Of a stretch of 44,618 nucleotides of DNA, positions 16,557 through 24,937 are shown one piece after another; position 1 is the first letter of the stretch; the number at the start of each line of letters is the position of its first letter. The stretch spans positions 1 through 44,618 of the forward strand of contig CALISG010000025.1 of the NCBI GenBank assembly GCA_938042065.1. Direction: 5' to 3'. The position numbers and the translations under genes are program-made. The notes below the pieces were generated by a model. That model was not told the origin of the DNA and searched no databases. It saw only the letters and a list, made by a program, of their open reading frames with translations. This DNA is from an uncultured Candidatus Saccharibacteria bacterium (GTDB taxonomy: Bacteria > Patescibacteriota > Saccharimonadia > Saccharimonadales > Saccharimonadaceae).

Positions 16557-18592
16557 TTCCGGCGCTTGATGTGTCCACGCAATAGCTCTAAATCAGCTAA
16601 ATCTTTACGACGAGCCATCTTTCGTTTGGCAGCAATCAGCCGGTCGGTCGAGACTACGGGTATCCCATCGATGGTTTGCATATCTCGCTGTAATGCTGTC
16701 AAGGAATTACCCATCCAACTTTTTAGCAGATTGTATTGTTCATGTACCAAAATTCGCTTGCCACTAGTTAGTGTCACCTCACGCCAATGTTTCTTGCTCG
16801 CGAAACGGTCGTAAACTTCGCGCGATACTACTAAATCAACATTAGGTGTATCGCGCAAATGCATCATATCAAGCACGGCACCGCCGACCACGATATACGA
16901 ATCGCTAGCGATTTTAAGGTCTCTGATCATTTCAATTGCCGAAGCCTGTTTCTGATGCGCCAATGCCAGAGACAATGTTGTGTAAATGTTGCGGCTGCCA
17001 ATTATATCGGTAATGCCATAGATATCAAACTGGCTGCGCAATCCCGGCGACACGTGCGCAAAAGCAATCGCGATACCATCTTCGCCAAGCTCGCGGTACA
17101 AACGTTTGAGCGCTTCAACCGCTGTATAGTCGATATCGTCAATCGCTCCAGCGTCAATCACCACATATGTTACTGGATGTTTAGCGCGATGAATAGCTCG
17201 CCGTAACCGTTCAGCGAAATAATTAATATTCTCGAAAAAAAGCGATTCGCCGAATGCATAAACTAATGTATCTTTTGGCAAAGAGTCTATCTTATCTTTT
17301 ACCCGATCAGCCGCCCATGATGACAGCTCGCCATCGCGCAGCAGCACAGCGTCATCAGGGTGGTACTGTCGACGCAATCGCTCCATCAGCGAGGTTGCTA
17401 CCGCTACCAAAATACCTAACTGTACACCGAATAGTACCGTACAAGCTAAAGCAACTAGCGCGATCATAAACTCCTCATGATGGACAGCCCACAAATAGTG
17501 CAATTCACGAAAACGAATCAAGCGTAAACCTGCCGTACAAACTATCGCTGCTAGTGCTGCTAGCGGCACGTAGTGTAACAAAGTACCGCCAAAAACGATC
17601 AACGCCATCATTGCTAAGCTGGCAACAATACCGCTCAATTGCGAACGCATACCCAGCGAGTCGGCTAACTGGCTGCGCGGCGGCGAGGCACTAACGGTAT
17701 AGCCGTGGAATAGAGCTGAAGCAACATTAGCTATTCCAAGGGCTGCCGTATCTTGGTTGGTCTGGATTTTATCGTCATGTTCGCTACCAATGGAACGCGC
17801 CGTCATGGAACTCTGGACTAGTACTACGAGCGCAATTGATAATACGGTTGGCATAATTGTATTTAGCATCTCGAGCGACACCGTGGGCACTATTAAGTTT
17901 GGCATATTGCTTGGTAGCGAACCTAAAAACTCTACGCCGTACGCATCGACGTGAAATACTATTGCAAATACTACAGCCATAGCGATACCGATTAGTTCGC
18001 TCGGTATTCGCGATGATCGCCAAAACAACACTACACCTAGCACCAAGAGCGCTAGCGTAGCGGTCATCCAGTTGATTGAACCAGCTTGCGCGGTAATTGA
18101 CGCTAAATGACTCCAGAAACCGCCTGATGCTTTTAATCCTAATAAAGCTGGTAACTGTGTAACAATCAGCTGCACTCCCACGCCTGCCATGAAACCAATC
18201 ATCACTGGCCGCGATACCAGATCTGCCAAAAAGCCAAATTTGAATAGCCCCAGCAATAGTAGTAGGACGCCTGATAGCAACGTCATCGCTGCGATTGCAT
18301 TAACATATTCTGGCGTACCTGTTTGCGCCACTAGCGCTGCACCTGACGCCAGCAGAATGGCCGTCGCTGAATCTGCACCAACCACCAATCGATGCGAGTA
18401 TCCCAACAACCCAAATACTAGCGCACCAATAATTGTCGTATATAAGCCAGTCTCGGGCGGCAGTCCGACGATTACCGAAAAAGCCAACGCATTGGGAACA
18501 TTCACGACGGCTATCAACAACGCCGTTATGATATCATGCCGCAAGTAAGATTTCTTGTACCGCAATATGCTCGGCAGAGACACTTTTCGCAT
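16553..18592 (-). CDS. SulP anion transporter fused to STAS and a nucleotidyltransferase-like domain
   Basis: A 679-residue fusion. Residues about 1-420 are the SulP membrane domain (VVNVPNALAFSVIVGLPPETGLY, YTVSASPPRSQLADSLG). Residues about 440-550 are a STAS domain (VIDAGAIDDIDYTAVEAL). The last 118 residues (about 562-679) resemble the DUF6036/AbiEii-type nucleotidyltransferase-like fold: IVVGGAVLDMMHLRDTPNVDLVVS, then GIPVVSTDRLIAAKRKMARRKDLADLELL. The first catalytic Asp is replaced (NVD for DxD), so catalysis is doubtful. Substrate may be sulfate, bicarbonate or another anion. I prefer the ATG at 18592, 4 nt after TATAAT, over one 12 codons upstream. Confidence 0.88.
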   Translation of the reverse strand: MRKVSLPSILRYKKSYLRHDIITALLIAVVNVPNALAFSVIVGLPPETGLYTTIIGALVFGLLGYSHRLVVGADSATAILLASGAALVAQTGTPEYVNAIAAMTLLSGVLLLLLGLFKFGFLADLVSRPVMIGFMAGVGVQLIVTQLPALLGLKASGGFWSHLASITAQAGSINWMTATLALLVLGVVLFWRSSRIPSELIGIAMAVVFAIVFHVDAYGVEFLGSLPSNMPNLIVPTVSLEMLNTIMPTVLSIALVVLVQSSMTARSIGSEHDDKIQTNQDTAALGIANVASALFHGYTVSASPPRSQLADSLGMRSQLSGIVASLAMMALIVFGGTLLHYVPLAALAAIVCTAGLRLIRFRELHYLWAVHHEEFMIALVALACTVLFGVQLGILVAVATSLMERLRRQYHPDDAVLLRDGELSSWAADRVKDKIDSLPKDTLVYAFGESLFFENINYFAERLRRAIHRAKHPVTYVVIDAGAIDDIDYTAVEALKRLYRELGEDGIAIAFAHVSPGLRSQFDIYGITDIIGSRNIYTTLSLALAHQKQASAIEMIRDLKIASDSYIVVGGAVLDMMHLRDTPNVDLVVSREVYDRFASKKHWREVTLTSGKRILVHEQYNLLKSWMGNSLTALQRDMQTIDGIPVVSTDRLIAAKRKMARRKDLADLELLRGHIKRRN

Positions 18593-18678
18593 ACTTATTA
18601 TACTAATGGTATTTAGGGGTGGCGTCAATAAAACAAAGCAAACTATGAATTTGCTAAATGTCGATACGATTCATAAAA

Positions 18679-18714
18679 ATAAACCGCTTAGGTTATCCAG
18701 ATCTGAGCGGTTTA
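18679..18714 (-). terminator. Intrinsic terminator after tRNA-Gln
   Basis: On the minus strand TAAACCGCT pairs with AGCGGTTTA around a 17-nt loop, followed by TTTTTAT. It lies about 20 nt past the encoded CCA end of the tRNA. Confidence 0.7.
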
Positions 18715-18736
18715 TGATATTTTCGTTTGCATAATT

Positions 18737-18811
18737 TGGCTGGGTCGGCAGGACTCGAACCTGCGAATGCTGGGACCAAAACCCAGTGCCTTACCACTTG
18801 GCGACGACCCA
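18737..18811 (-). tRNA. tRNA-Gln (anticodon UUG), CCA end encoded
   Basis: Read on the minus strand, the acceptor arms TGGGTCG and CGACCCA pair perfectly, followed by discriminator G and an encoded CCA. The D stem is GCC/GGC, the anticodon arm is CTGGG-TTTTGGT-CCCAG with anticodon TTG, and the T arm is GCAGGTTCGAGTCCTGC. Total 75 nt. It reads CAA codons (CAG by wobble). Confidence 0.96.
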
Positions 18812-18865
18812 CTGATAAACGAGCGTGCAACAAATATTATACCACGCTCATCAACGATATGGAAA

Positions 18866-19597
18866 TTACGACATAGAATATAGCCGCACCCATTCCTCGG
18901 GAGTCAACTCTGACGGTTTGCGTTCAGGGTTGATGCCGGCTTCGGCGCGCGGTATGGTAGCAAAGACTTTTTGCGAAGCGTAGCATTTCGCGACGAAACT
19001 TTGGTACTTGTCGCGTTCTAATGTAGATAGGAGCGGCTCGGACTGCGGCTTCAGCTCTAGCAGTACGGTATCGACTGCTGGCGGCGGTGTGAAATCTGTG
19101 CGGCGTAGCGGTCGGCGGATTCGTGTCTGCCACCATGGAGCTAGTTGTGTGCCTAATTGAGAAGTAAAGTGCCAGTCGCTCGGTACTATTTTTTGCGCGA
19201 ATTGTTTTTGGACGATCAGGTAAATTGATCGCGGTGCGTGCATTTCGTTGTTGTTAGTCAATTTGCGTACTATGTCGGCGCTCAAGTGAAAGGGAATATT
19301 AGCAAAAACTTTATATGATTCATCTGGTAATTTCGCTTGCAGAAAATCTTGCGCTATTACTTTGACGTTTTTGTACCGGCGCATATTTTGCTGTAGTTTG
19401 TTGAGAGCGCCTGGTTCGTTCTCGTATGCTAAAACTTGCCGGCATCTTCGGGCTAACACTGCCGTAATGGCGCCGCTGCCAGCGCCGATATCTATTACCA
19501 AATCGCCGCGGCGTATGTTGCTGTGGCCTATCAGCTCGGCAATCAAGCGTGGATTATGCAAAAAATGCTGCGAATGGGTGGCGACTTGGCGTCTCAT
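18866..19597 (-). CDS. rRNA adenine N6-(di)methyltransferase, Erm-like
   Basis: A 243-residue KsgA/Erm-family SAM-dependent methyltransferase. The N-terminal THSQHFLHNPRLI, SAM motif DIGAGSGAITA, catalytic NIPFHLSADIV and the following VQKQFAQK look more like Erm (23S rRNA A2058, macrolide-lincosamide-streptogramin B resistance) than KsgA, which normally has NLPY. The FTPPPAVDTVLLEL segment is shared by both. Start is set by a TAAAAT box (19604-19609) 6 nt before the ATG, so there is no leader peptide for drug-induced attenuation. A KsgA role in 16S maturation remains possible. Confidence 0.85.
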   Translation of the reverse strand: MRRQVATHSQHFLHNPRLIAELIGHSNIRRGDLVIDIGAGSGAITAVLARRCRQVLAYENEPGALNKLQQNMRRYKNVKVIAQDFLQAKLPDESYKVFANIPFHLSADIVRKLTNNNEMHAPRSIYLIVQKQFAQKIVPSDWHFTSQLGTQLAPWWQTRIRRPLRRTDFTPPPAVDTVLLELKPQSEPLLSTLERDKYQSFVAKCYASQKVFATIPRAEAGINPERKPSELTPEEWVRLYSMS

Positions 19598-19603
19598 AAT
19601 GTG

Positions 19604-19660
19604 ATTTTATCACGAAAAAGCGGCTAATCAGTTGGCAATATTTACCATAACCTTTATAAT
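19604..19660. promoter_or_regulatory. Divergent leaderless promoters for the Erm-like gene and xfp
   Basis: Minus-strand TAAAAT at 19604-19609 is 6 nt from the methyltransferase ATG; plus-strand TATAAT at 19655-19660 is 8 nt from the xfp ATG. Confidence 0.6.
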
Positions 19661-19668
19661 ATAAAGTT

Positions 19669-22068
19669 ATGAATGCACACGAAAAACACTCGATAAAGCA
19701 ATATTTGCGTGCGGCAGACTATCTGACGGTGGGGCAAATATTTTTGGCAGAAAATCATCTGCTGAAAAAGGAATTAACTTTTGACGATATCAAATCGCGG
19801 ATTCTCGGACATTGGGGAAGCGGGCCAGGTATTAACTTTGCTTATGCGCATCTCAGCTATTCGGCCAAGAAGCATAATAAGGACATGATGTTTGTACTGG
19901 GGCCAGGTCATGGCTTCCCGGCATTGCAAGCTAATCTGTTTTTGGAAGGTACGCTTGCTAATTTTGATCCTTCAATGGAGACTAATCTGGATGGTATTCG
20001 CAAACTATGTCGCGAATTTAGCTGGCCGTACGGTTTTCCGAGCCATTCTAATCCCGAGACGCCGGGCGTAATTCTCGAGGGCGGTGAACTTGGTTACGCG
20101 CTCAGCACTAGTTATGGCGCGGCGATGGATAATCCTGATTTGACGGTAGCTTGTTTGGTTGGTGATGGTGAAGCTGAGACCGGGCCGACAGCTGGTGCTT
20201 GGCATCTTAACAAATTGCTCAATCCGCGCAAAGATGGTTTAGTATTGCCAATTCTTCACCTCAACGGTTATAAGATTTCGGCACCGACTGTTTTTGGCCG
20301 AATGAGTAATTACGAACTGATGACGCTCTTTAGCGGCTACGGTTATGAGCCGCGCATTGTTGACGCTACAAAAGACGGCGTCGATCCGCACGATGAAATG
20401 GCAAACGCGCTTGAGTGGGCTCACAATTTGGTTGCTGAGATTCGTGCTAGTACGAACACAGAAGCGCCGCGCATGCCGATGATTATCATGCGCACGCTAA
20501 AGGGCTGGACTGGGCCGAAATTTGTCGAAGGCAACAAAATTGAAGGTAATTGCCTGGCGCACCAGACAGTGCTCAGTGAAGCAAAATCTGATCCCGAGCA
20601 GCTCAAAATCTTGAACCAGTGGCTCAAGAGTTATAAGTTTGACGAGTTATTCAACGAAGCGACAGGTTTTGGTGATTTTGTCAAGGATATCTTGCCTGAA
20701 CAGCTAGAGAAGCGCTTGGGTATGTCGCCGCATGCTCGTGGCGGCGCAACTGTTTATCGGCCGCTGGTGCTGCCAGATGTCGAGCAGTTCGCTGAAGACG
20801 CCGAAACCCCTGGCACTATTGGCTCTAGCAGTATGCGCCGGGCTGGCGCTTACTTGACCGAGGTCTTTCGTCTCAACGCCGAGAGTAAGAACTTCCGTTT
20901 CATGAGCCCAGACGAGACTTATTCCAACAAGCTTGACGAGATATTCCAGGTTACTAGCCGCAGTTGGCAATGGCCGATCATGGAGTGGGATAAGGATCTG
21001 TCGCGTGATGGCCGAGTCATGGAAATGTTGTCCGAACACAACATGCAAGGCTTGATGCAAGGTTATGTGCTGACGGGCCGCCATGCTATGTTCGCTAGCT
21101 ACGAGGCTTTTTTGCAGGTTGTTGGTAGTATGGTTGATCAATATGCCAAGTTTCTTACCCAAAGCCGTAACGTCGAGTGGCGCGGTACTATACCTAGTAT
21201 TAACTACATACTGACCTCGAGCGGTTGGCGCCAAGATCATAATGGTTTCAGTCACCAGAACCCTGGCTTTATCGACGATATTCTACGCCGCCAGAGTAAT
21301 TTCAGTGATGTTTACTTCCCATCGGACGGTAATGTCACACTAGTTTGCTTAGAGCATATGCTGTCAAGTGTTCGCCAGATTAACGCGCTGGTGGCCGGTA
21401 AAACTCTCGAGCCGCGCTGGTTGTCGCCAGAACTCGCTCGCCAGCAGGTCGATGCTGGTCTGATGGTTTGGGATTTTGCAAGCGATGAACATCCTGATCT
21501 AGTTATGGCCGCTTGCGGCGATTATCCGACCAAAGAAACTATGGCAGCTATTGATATTGTCAAAACGCATTGTCCGAACGCTAAAATTCGCTGCGTTAAC
21601 GTTTCGAGTCTGACTACTGTTGGCTTTGGTACGTTGCGTCGCGTTGCCGACCAAAAGTTCTTTGACAAGGTATTTACTGACGACAAGCCAGTTATCTTCA
21701 ATTTCCATGGCTATCCGCAGACAGTCAAATCGATTCTCTTTAACTATGCTGTTGATTCGACGCGCTTCGATATTCGCGGTTACAAAGAGATTGGGTCGAC
21801 GACCACGCCGTTTGACATGCATGTTCGCAACGAAACCAGCCGCTATGATTTGGCAATTGCTGCATTCCGCCAGCTGGGCCGCAATGGCGTCGTTCCGTTT
21901 GAGGAGGCCGAGCACTTGGCTTCGATCTACCAGGGCAAGATTGACGAGAATACTGCTTATATCAAGGCTAACGGCGTTGACTTGCCAGAAATTGACGCCT
22001 GGGTGTGGCCAGCAGCACGCGGACTAGACGAGGCAAAAGAGGAAGCCTGGCACGGGCAAACAAATTAA
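19669..22068 (+). CDS. xfp: Xylulose-5-phosphate/fructose-6-phosphate phosphoketolase
   Basis: A 799-residue thiamine-diphosphate enzyme that splits xylulose-5-P (and often fructose-6-P) with phosphate to give acetyl-phosphate plus glyceraldehyde-3-P or erythrose-4-P. Recognisable stretches are GHWGSGPGINFAYAHL, GPGHGFPALQ, the ThDP-binding GDGEAETGPTAGAWH and the region RTLKGWTGPKFVEG. Full length for the family. It is directly followed by ackA (21-nt gap), so the pair makes ATP by substrate-level phosphorylation. Transcription likely starts at the leaderless promoter 8 nt upstream. Confidence 0.97.
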   Translation: MNAHEKHSIKQYLRAADYLTVGQIFLAENHLLKKELTFDDIKSRILGHWGSGPGINFAYAHLSYSAKKHNKDMMFVLGPGHGFPALQANLFLEGTLANFDPSMETNLDGIRKLCREFSWPYGFPSHSNPETPGVILEGGELGYALSTSYGAAMDNPDLTVACLVGDGEAETGPTAGAWHLNKLLNPRKDGLVLPILHLNGYKISAPTVFGRMSNYELMTLFSGYGYEPRIVDATKDGVDPHDEMANALEWAHNLVAEIRASTNTEAPRMPMIIMRTLKGWTGPKFVEGNKIEGNCLAHQTVLSEAKSDPEQLKILNQWLKSYKFDELFNEATGFGDFVKDILPEQLEKRLGMSPHARGGATVYRPLVLPDVEQFAEDAETPGTIGSSSMRRAGAYLTEVFRLNAESKNFRFMSPDETYSNKLDEIFQVTSRSWQWPIMEWDKDLSRDGRVMEMLSEHNMQGLMQGYVLTGRHAMFASYEAFLQVVGSMVDQYAKFLTQSRNVEWRGTIPSINYILTSSGWRQDHNGFSHQNPGFIDDILRRQSNFSDVYFPSDGNVTLVCLEHMLSSVRQINALVAGKTLEPRWLSPELARQQVDAGLMVWDFASDEHPDLVMAACGDYPTKETMAAIDIVKTHCPNAKIRCVNVSSLTTVGFGTLRRVADQKFFDKVFTDDKPVIFNFHGYPQTVKSILFNYAVDSTRFDIRGYKEIGSTTTPFDMHVRNETSRYDLAIAAFRQLGRNGVVPFEEAEHLASIYQGKIDENTAYIKANGVDLPEIDAWVWPAARGLDEAKEEAWHGQTN

Positions 22069-22089
22069 CGTAAAGAAAAGGGTGGGGGA

Positions 22090-23271
22090 ATGTCATTACT
22101 ACTAATCGCAAATCCAGGCAGCGCTAGCCGCAAATACGCGCTGGTCGACGACAAGCTCAAAGAGGTTGCCGCGTTACATATCGAGCAGAGTGGCAGCGAA
22201 TTAATCGCGACGCTGCGTACTGGCGGCGATATGCGGCAAGTACCGCTTGGTTTTGCTGACATTTCCCAGTCGGCCGCGCATCTGTATGGCATTTTTAACA
22301 GCGAACATTTACTAGAAAGTCCTAGCGATGTTCGCGCGATCGGACTGCGGATTGTTGCACCGAGCAATTATTTTCTCAAAGACAGGCTTGTTGATGATGA
22401 CGTTGTCCAGCATATACGCGATATTTTGCCGCTTGACCCGATTCACGTCTCCGGTACGCTGCAAGAGCTAGAGGCTCTGCGCTCGTCGCTGCCGACTGTA
22501 CCGGTGGCGCTAATTTCGGATAGTGCTTTTCACGCTCGCAAGCCGAGCTACGCCTGGAACTACGGTATCAATCTGCAAGACGCTGATCGCTTCGAGATTA
22601 AGCGTTTTGGTTATCATGGTTTGTCGGTTTCGTCTGCCGTTAATGAGCTGTGGAACCGCGGTAAATTACCACCAAAGGTTGTCGTTTGTCATCTAGGTAG
22701 CGGCTCGTCGGTGAGTGCAGTTTTTCACGGGCGCAGTATCGACAACACCATGGGCTACTCGGCGCTAGAGGGGGTAATTATGGCAACGCGTACCGGTTCT
22801 ATCGATTACACTGCTGCTATGGCGCTCAAAACTAAACTTGGTCTCGATGATGATCAGTTTGAGCATTATCTTGATGAGAAGGGCGGCTTACTCGGACTCA
22901 GCGGAACTAGCGATATTCGTGAAATTCTTGATCGCGAAGCTAATGGCGACCATATTGCTCATCTAGCGCTGATGACTTTGATTCACAGTGTCCATAAGGC
23001 TATCGGCGCCATGGTGGTCGCCATGAACGGCGCCGACTTGCTGGTATTTACTGGCACAGTAGGGGAACGTTCGGCGAATTTGCGCCGGCGCATCGTTGCT
23101 CACTTGGAATGCCTCGACTTCATACTTGATGGCAATCGTAACAAATCATGTCTTAACCCGACCGAGTTCACTAGCATCTCGCAAGCGGCAGTCAGTAAGC
23201 CGATAATTGTCATACCGACAGATGAAGGCGTCGAAATCGCTCGCCACACTATTAAGTTGCTAGCGTCATAA
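22090..23271 (+). CDS. ackA: Acetate kinase
   Basis: A 393-residue acetate/butyrate kinase-family enzyme turning acetyl-phosphate and ADP into acetate and ATP. Motifs seen: the phosphate-binding ANPGSASRKYAL (usually NxGSSSxK), FGYHGLSV, CHLGSGSSVSAV, the arginine loop ATRTGSID, and IPTDEGVEIA near the C-terminus with the conserved Glu. The substrate-arginine segment reads GLRIVAPS rather than the usual GHRVVHGG, so the entry site is divergent. It has a purine-rich GGTGGGGG ribosome site 1 nt before the ATG region and follows xfp in one transcript. Confidence 0.95.
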   Translation: MSLLLIANPGSASRKYALVDDKLKEVAALHIEQSGSELIATLRTGGDMRQVPLGFADISQSAAHLYGIFNSEHLLESPSDVRAIGLRIVAPSNYFLKDRLVDDDVVQHIRDILPLDPIHVSGTLQELEALRSSLPTVPVALISDSAFHARKPSYAWNYGINLQDADRFEIKRFGYHGLSVSSAVNELWNRGKLPPKVVVCHLGSGSSVSAVFHGRSIDNTMGYSALEGVIMATRTGSIDYTAAMALKTKLGLDDDQFEHYLDEKGGLLGLSGTSDIREILDREANGDHIAHLALMTLIHSVHKAIGAMVVAMNGADLLVFTGTVGERSANLRRRIVAHLECLDFILDGNRNKSCLNPTEFTSISQAAVSKPIIVIPTDEGVEIARHTIKLLAS

Positions 23272-23291
23272 TTTTGGTCGTTGGAAAGGCA

Positions 23292-23319
23292 TGCGTTATT
23301 GTTATGGAGACGCCTTTCG
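23292..23319 (+). other. Inverted repeat after ackA, weak terminator candidate
   Basis: GAAAGGC and GCCTTTC flank a loop of about 20 nt just after ackA. There is no T-run after the stem, so termination is uncertain. Confidence 0.3.
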
Positions 23320-23351
23320 TGATCTCTACCAAACAGTATCTTTCATTTTGT

Positions 23352-23357
23352 TATAAT
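23352..23357 (+). promoter_or_regulatory. -10 box of the RlmD-like gene (leaderless)
   Basis: TATAAT ends 7 nt before the ATG at 23365. Confidence 0.6.
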
Positions 23358-23364
23358 AAGTACG

Positions 23365-24861
23365 ATGAAAAGACAGTCACTCGAGACTATTCGCCTTGAC
23401 AAAATCGTTGGCGGCGGGCAAGCGCTAGGGACGTTGGCCGACGGGCGCAAATGCTTCGTATGGGGCGGATTGCCCGGCGAGACCGTCACCGTTCGCATTA
23501 CCAAAAAGAAATCACACTTTGTCGAAGCAGTTGTCGAGGAAGTAATCTCGCCAAGCCCCGACCGTATCCAACCGCGCGACCCGGATAGTTATCTTTCGAC
23601 CAGCCCGTGGCAAATCATGCCGCTCGAGATTGAACAGGCGTACAAAAGGCAACTGATCGACGACGCCTTTACACTGCATAATGTCACACTACCGGCGGCG
23701 ATTGACATTTATTGCGACAATGTCGCATATGGTTATCGCAACAAAGTTGAATTTAGCTGGTACAGCGAATCGGTGGTATCCCGAGCGGTATCTCAGAAAA
23801 AATCTGGGCTTGTCTCGGGTCCCGAATTATTTTCTGATAATAACCAAGATATAGACGCGGATAGCGACCGTGAAGAATCATCTGGCGATACGCTTGATTT
23901 AGCATTTTTTCGCCGCGGCAGCAAAGGCAAGATTGTCATCGATGGCACGAGCTTGGCGCACCCTGCAATCAATAACCTGGCGCGGGCGATCCGCAATTTG
24001 CTGCGCCATAAACGCGTCGCGGCTCGCCAGCTCAAGACCTTGCTCGTCCGCTGCGATCAATCGGGAAGTTGCGTATGGCAGTTGTATGTTAAAGATCGCT
24101 TGCCCGAAATAATTACCGCTACTGAAGCCGCCAAGCTACCAGCTCAGGGCGGGGAAATTATCTATTCCGACCCGCGCTCGCCAGCCAGCCGCATCACCGA
24201 GCGCTTGGCGCTTTTCGGTAACACCACCTTGACTGACGCTATCCTTGGCATACCATTCCGCTACGCCTGCGAAGGCTTTTTTCAAGTCAACATTCCGGTT
24301 TACGAGAAGGCGCTGCGCGATATGAAGGAGTGGGTGTCACGCGAGAGTTCGTATTGGCAGCTCGGGCACCATCAGAAAATAATCCGGGACCCACGTAAAG
24401 TTGCCCAGATTTTTTCTGAGGTGCTACTCGCTGCCGATCGACCAACCCTCGACCTCTATGCTGGCGTCGGCACTATTGGTCTGACCATTGGCGGCGGCAA
24501 CATCACGCTGGTGGAAATCAACGAACACGCTGTCGCCGAAATGCAGCGCAACATCGCCGAACTTGGTCGCACCGACGCCCGCGCCGTCCTCGCTCCCAGC
24601 GAACAAGCCCTCGACCACATTACAGGCAAGGAAATCGTCATCGTTGATCCGCCGCGCGCCGGCTTGCATCCCGACGTTATTGCGACATTGTTGCAAAAAT
24701 TACCGCCGCGTATCATTTATCTCAGCTGCAATCCCGTCACCCAAGCCCGCGACGTCGCCTTACTCCAGCAAAGCTACCAAATCGCCTGGTATCGCGGCTA
24801 TAATTTTTTCCCGCGTACACCACATATTGAACACTTAATCATTCTTGATAAGAAGCCGTAA
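23365..24861 (+). CDS. RlmD/TrmA-family RNA (uracil-5-)-methyltransferase
   Basis: A 498-residue class I SAM-dependent RNA m5U methyltransferase (RumA/RlmCD/TrmA type). Residues about 1-60 are a TRAM RNA-binding domain (IVGGGQALGTLADGRKCFVWGGLPGE). The catalytic domain has DLYAGVGTIGLTIG, VDPPRAGLHPDVI and the nucleophile Cys in YLSCNPVTQARDV. The segment that normally carries the iron-sulfur cysteines (CGGCxxQ) reads SYLSTSPWQ, so the cluster is absent. A charged insertion (about residues 145-175, rich in Asp, Glu and Ser) precedes the central domain. Target could be 23S rRNA or tRNA T54. Confidence 0.9.
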   Translation: MKRQSLETIRLDKIVGGGQALGTLADGRKCFVWGGLPGETVTVRITKKKSHFVEAVVEEVISPSPDRIQPRDPDSYLSTSPWQIMPLEIEQAYKRQLIDDAFTLHNVTLPAAIDIYCDNVAYGYRNKVEFSWYSESVVSRAVSQKKSGLVSGPELFSDNNQDIDADSDREESSGDTLDLAFFRRGSKGKIVIDGTSLAHPAINNLARAIRNLLRHKRVAARQLKTLLVRCDQSGSCVWQLYVKDRLPEIITATEAAKLPAQGGEIIYSDPRSPASRITERLALFGNTTLTDAILGIPFRYACEGFFQVNIPVYEKALRDMKEWVSRESSYWQLGHHQKIIRDPRKVAQIFSEVLLAADRPTLDLYAGVGTIGLTIGGGNITLVEINEHAVAEMQRNIAELGRTDARAVLAPSEQALDHITGKEIVIVDPPRAGLHPDVIATLLQKLPPRIIYLSCNPVTQARDVALLQQSYQIAWYRGYNFFPRTPHIEHLIILDKKP

Positions 24862-24923
24862 AGCTGCTCTTTCTATGCAGAGTTTATCTGGCTAATTCGG
24901 ATGCAAGGCTAGCTAATTGCTGC

Positions 24924-24929
24924 TATACT
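24924..24929 (+). promoter_or_regulatory. -10 box of the DHH phosphoesterase gene
   Basis: TATACT lies 8 nt before the ATG at 24938; this favours that ATG over the GTG 3 nt upstream. Confidence 0.5.
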
Positions 24930-24937
24930 ATTAGGTG

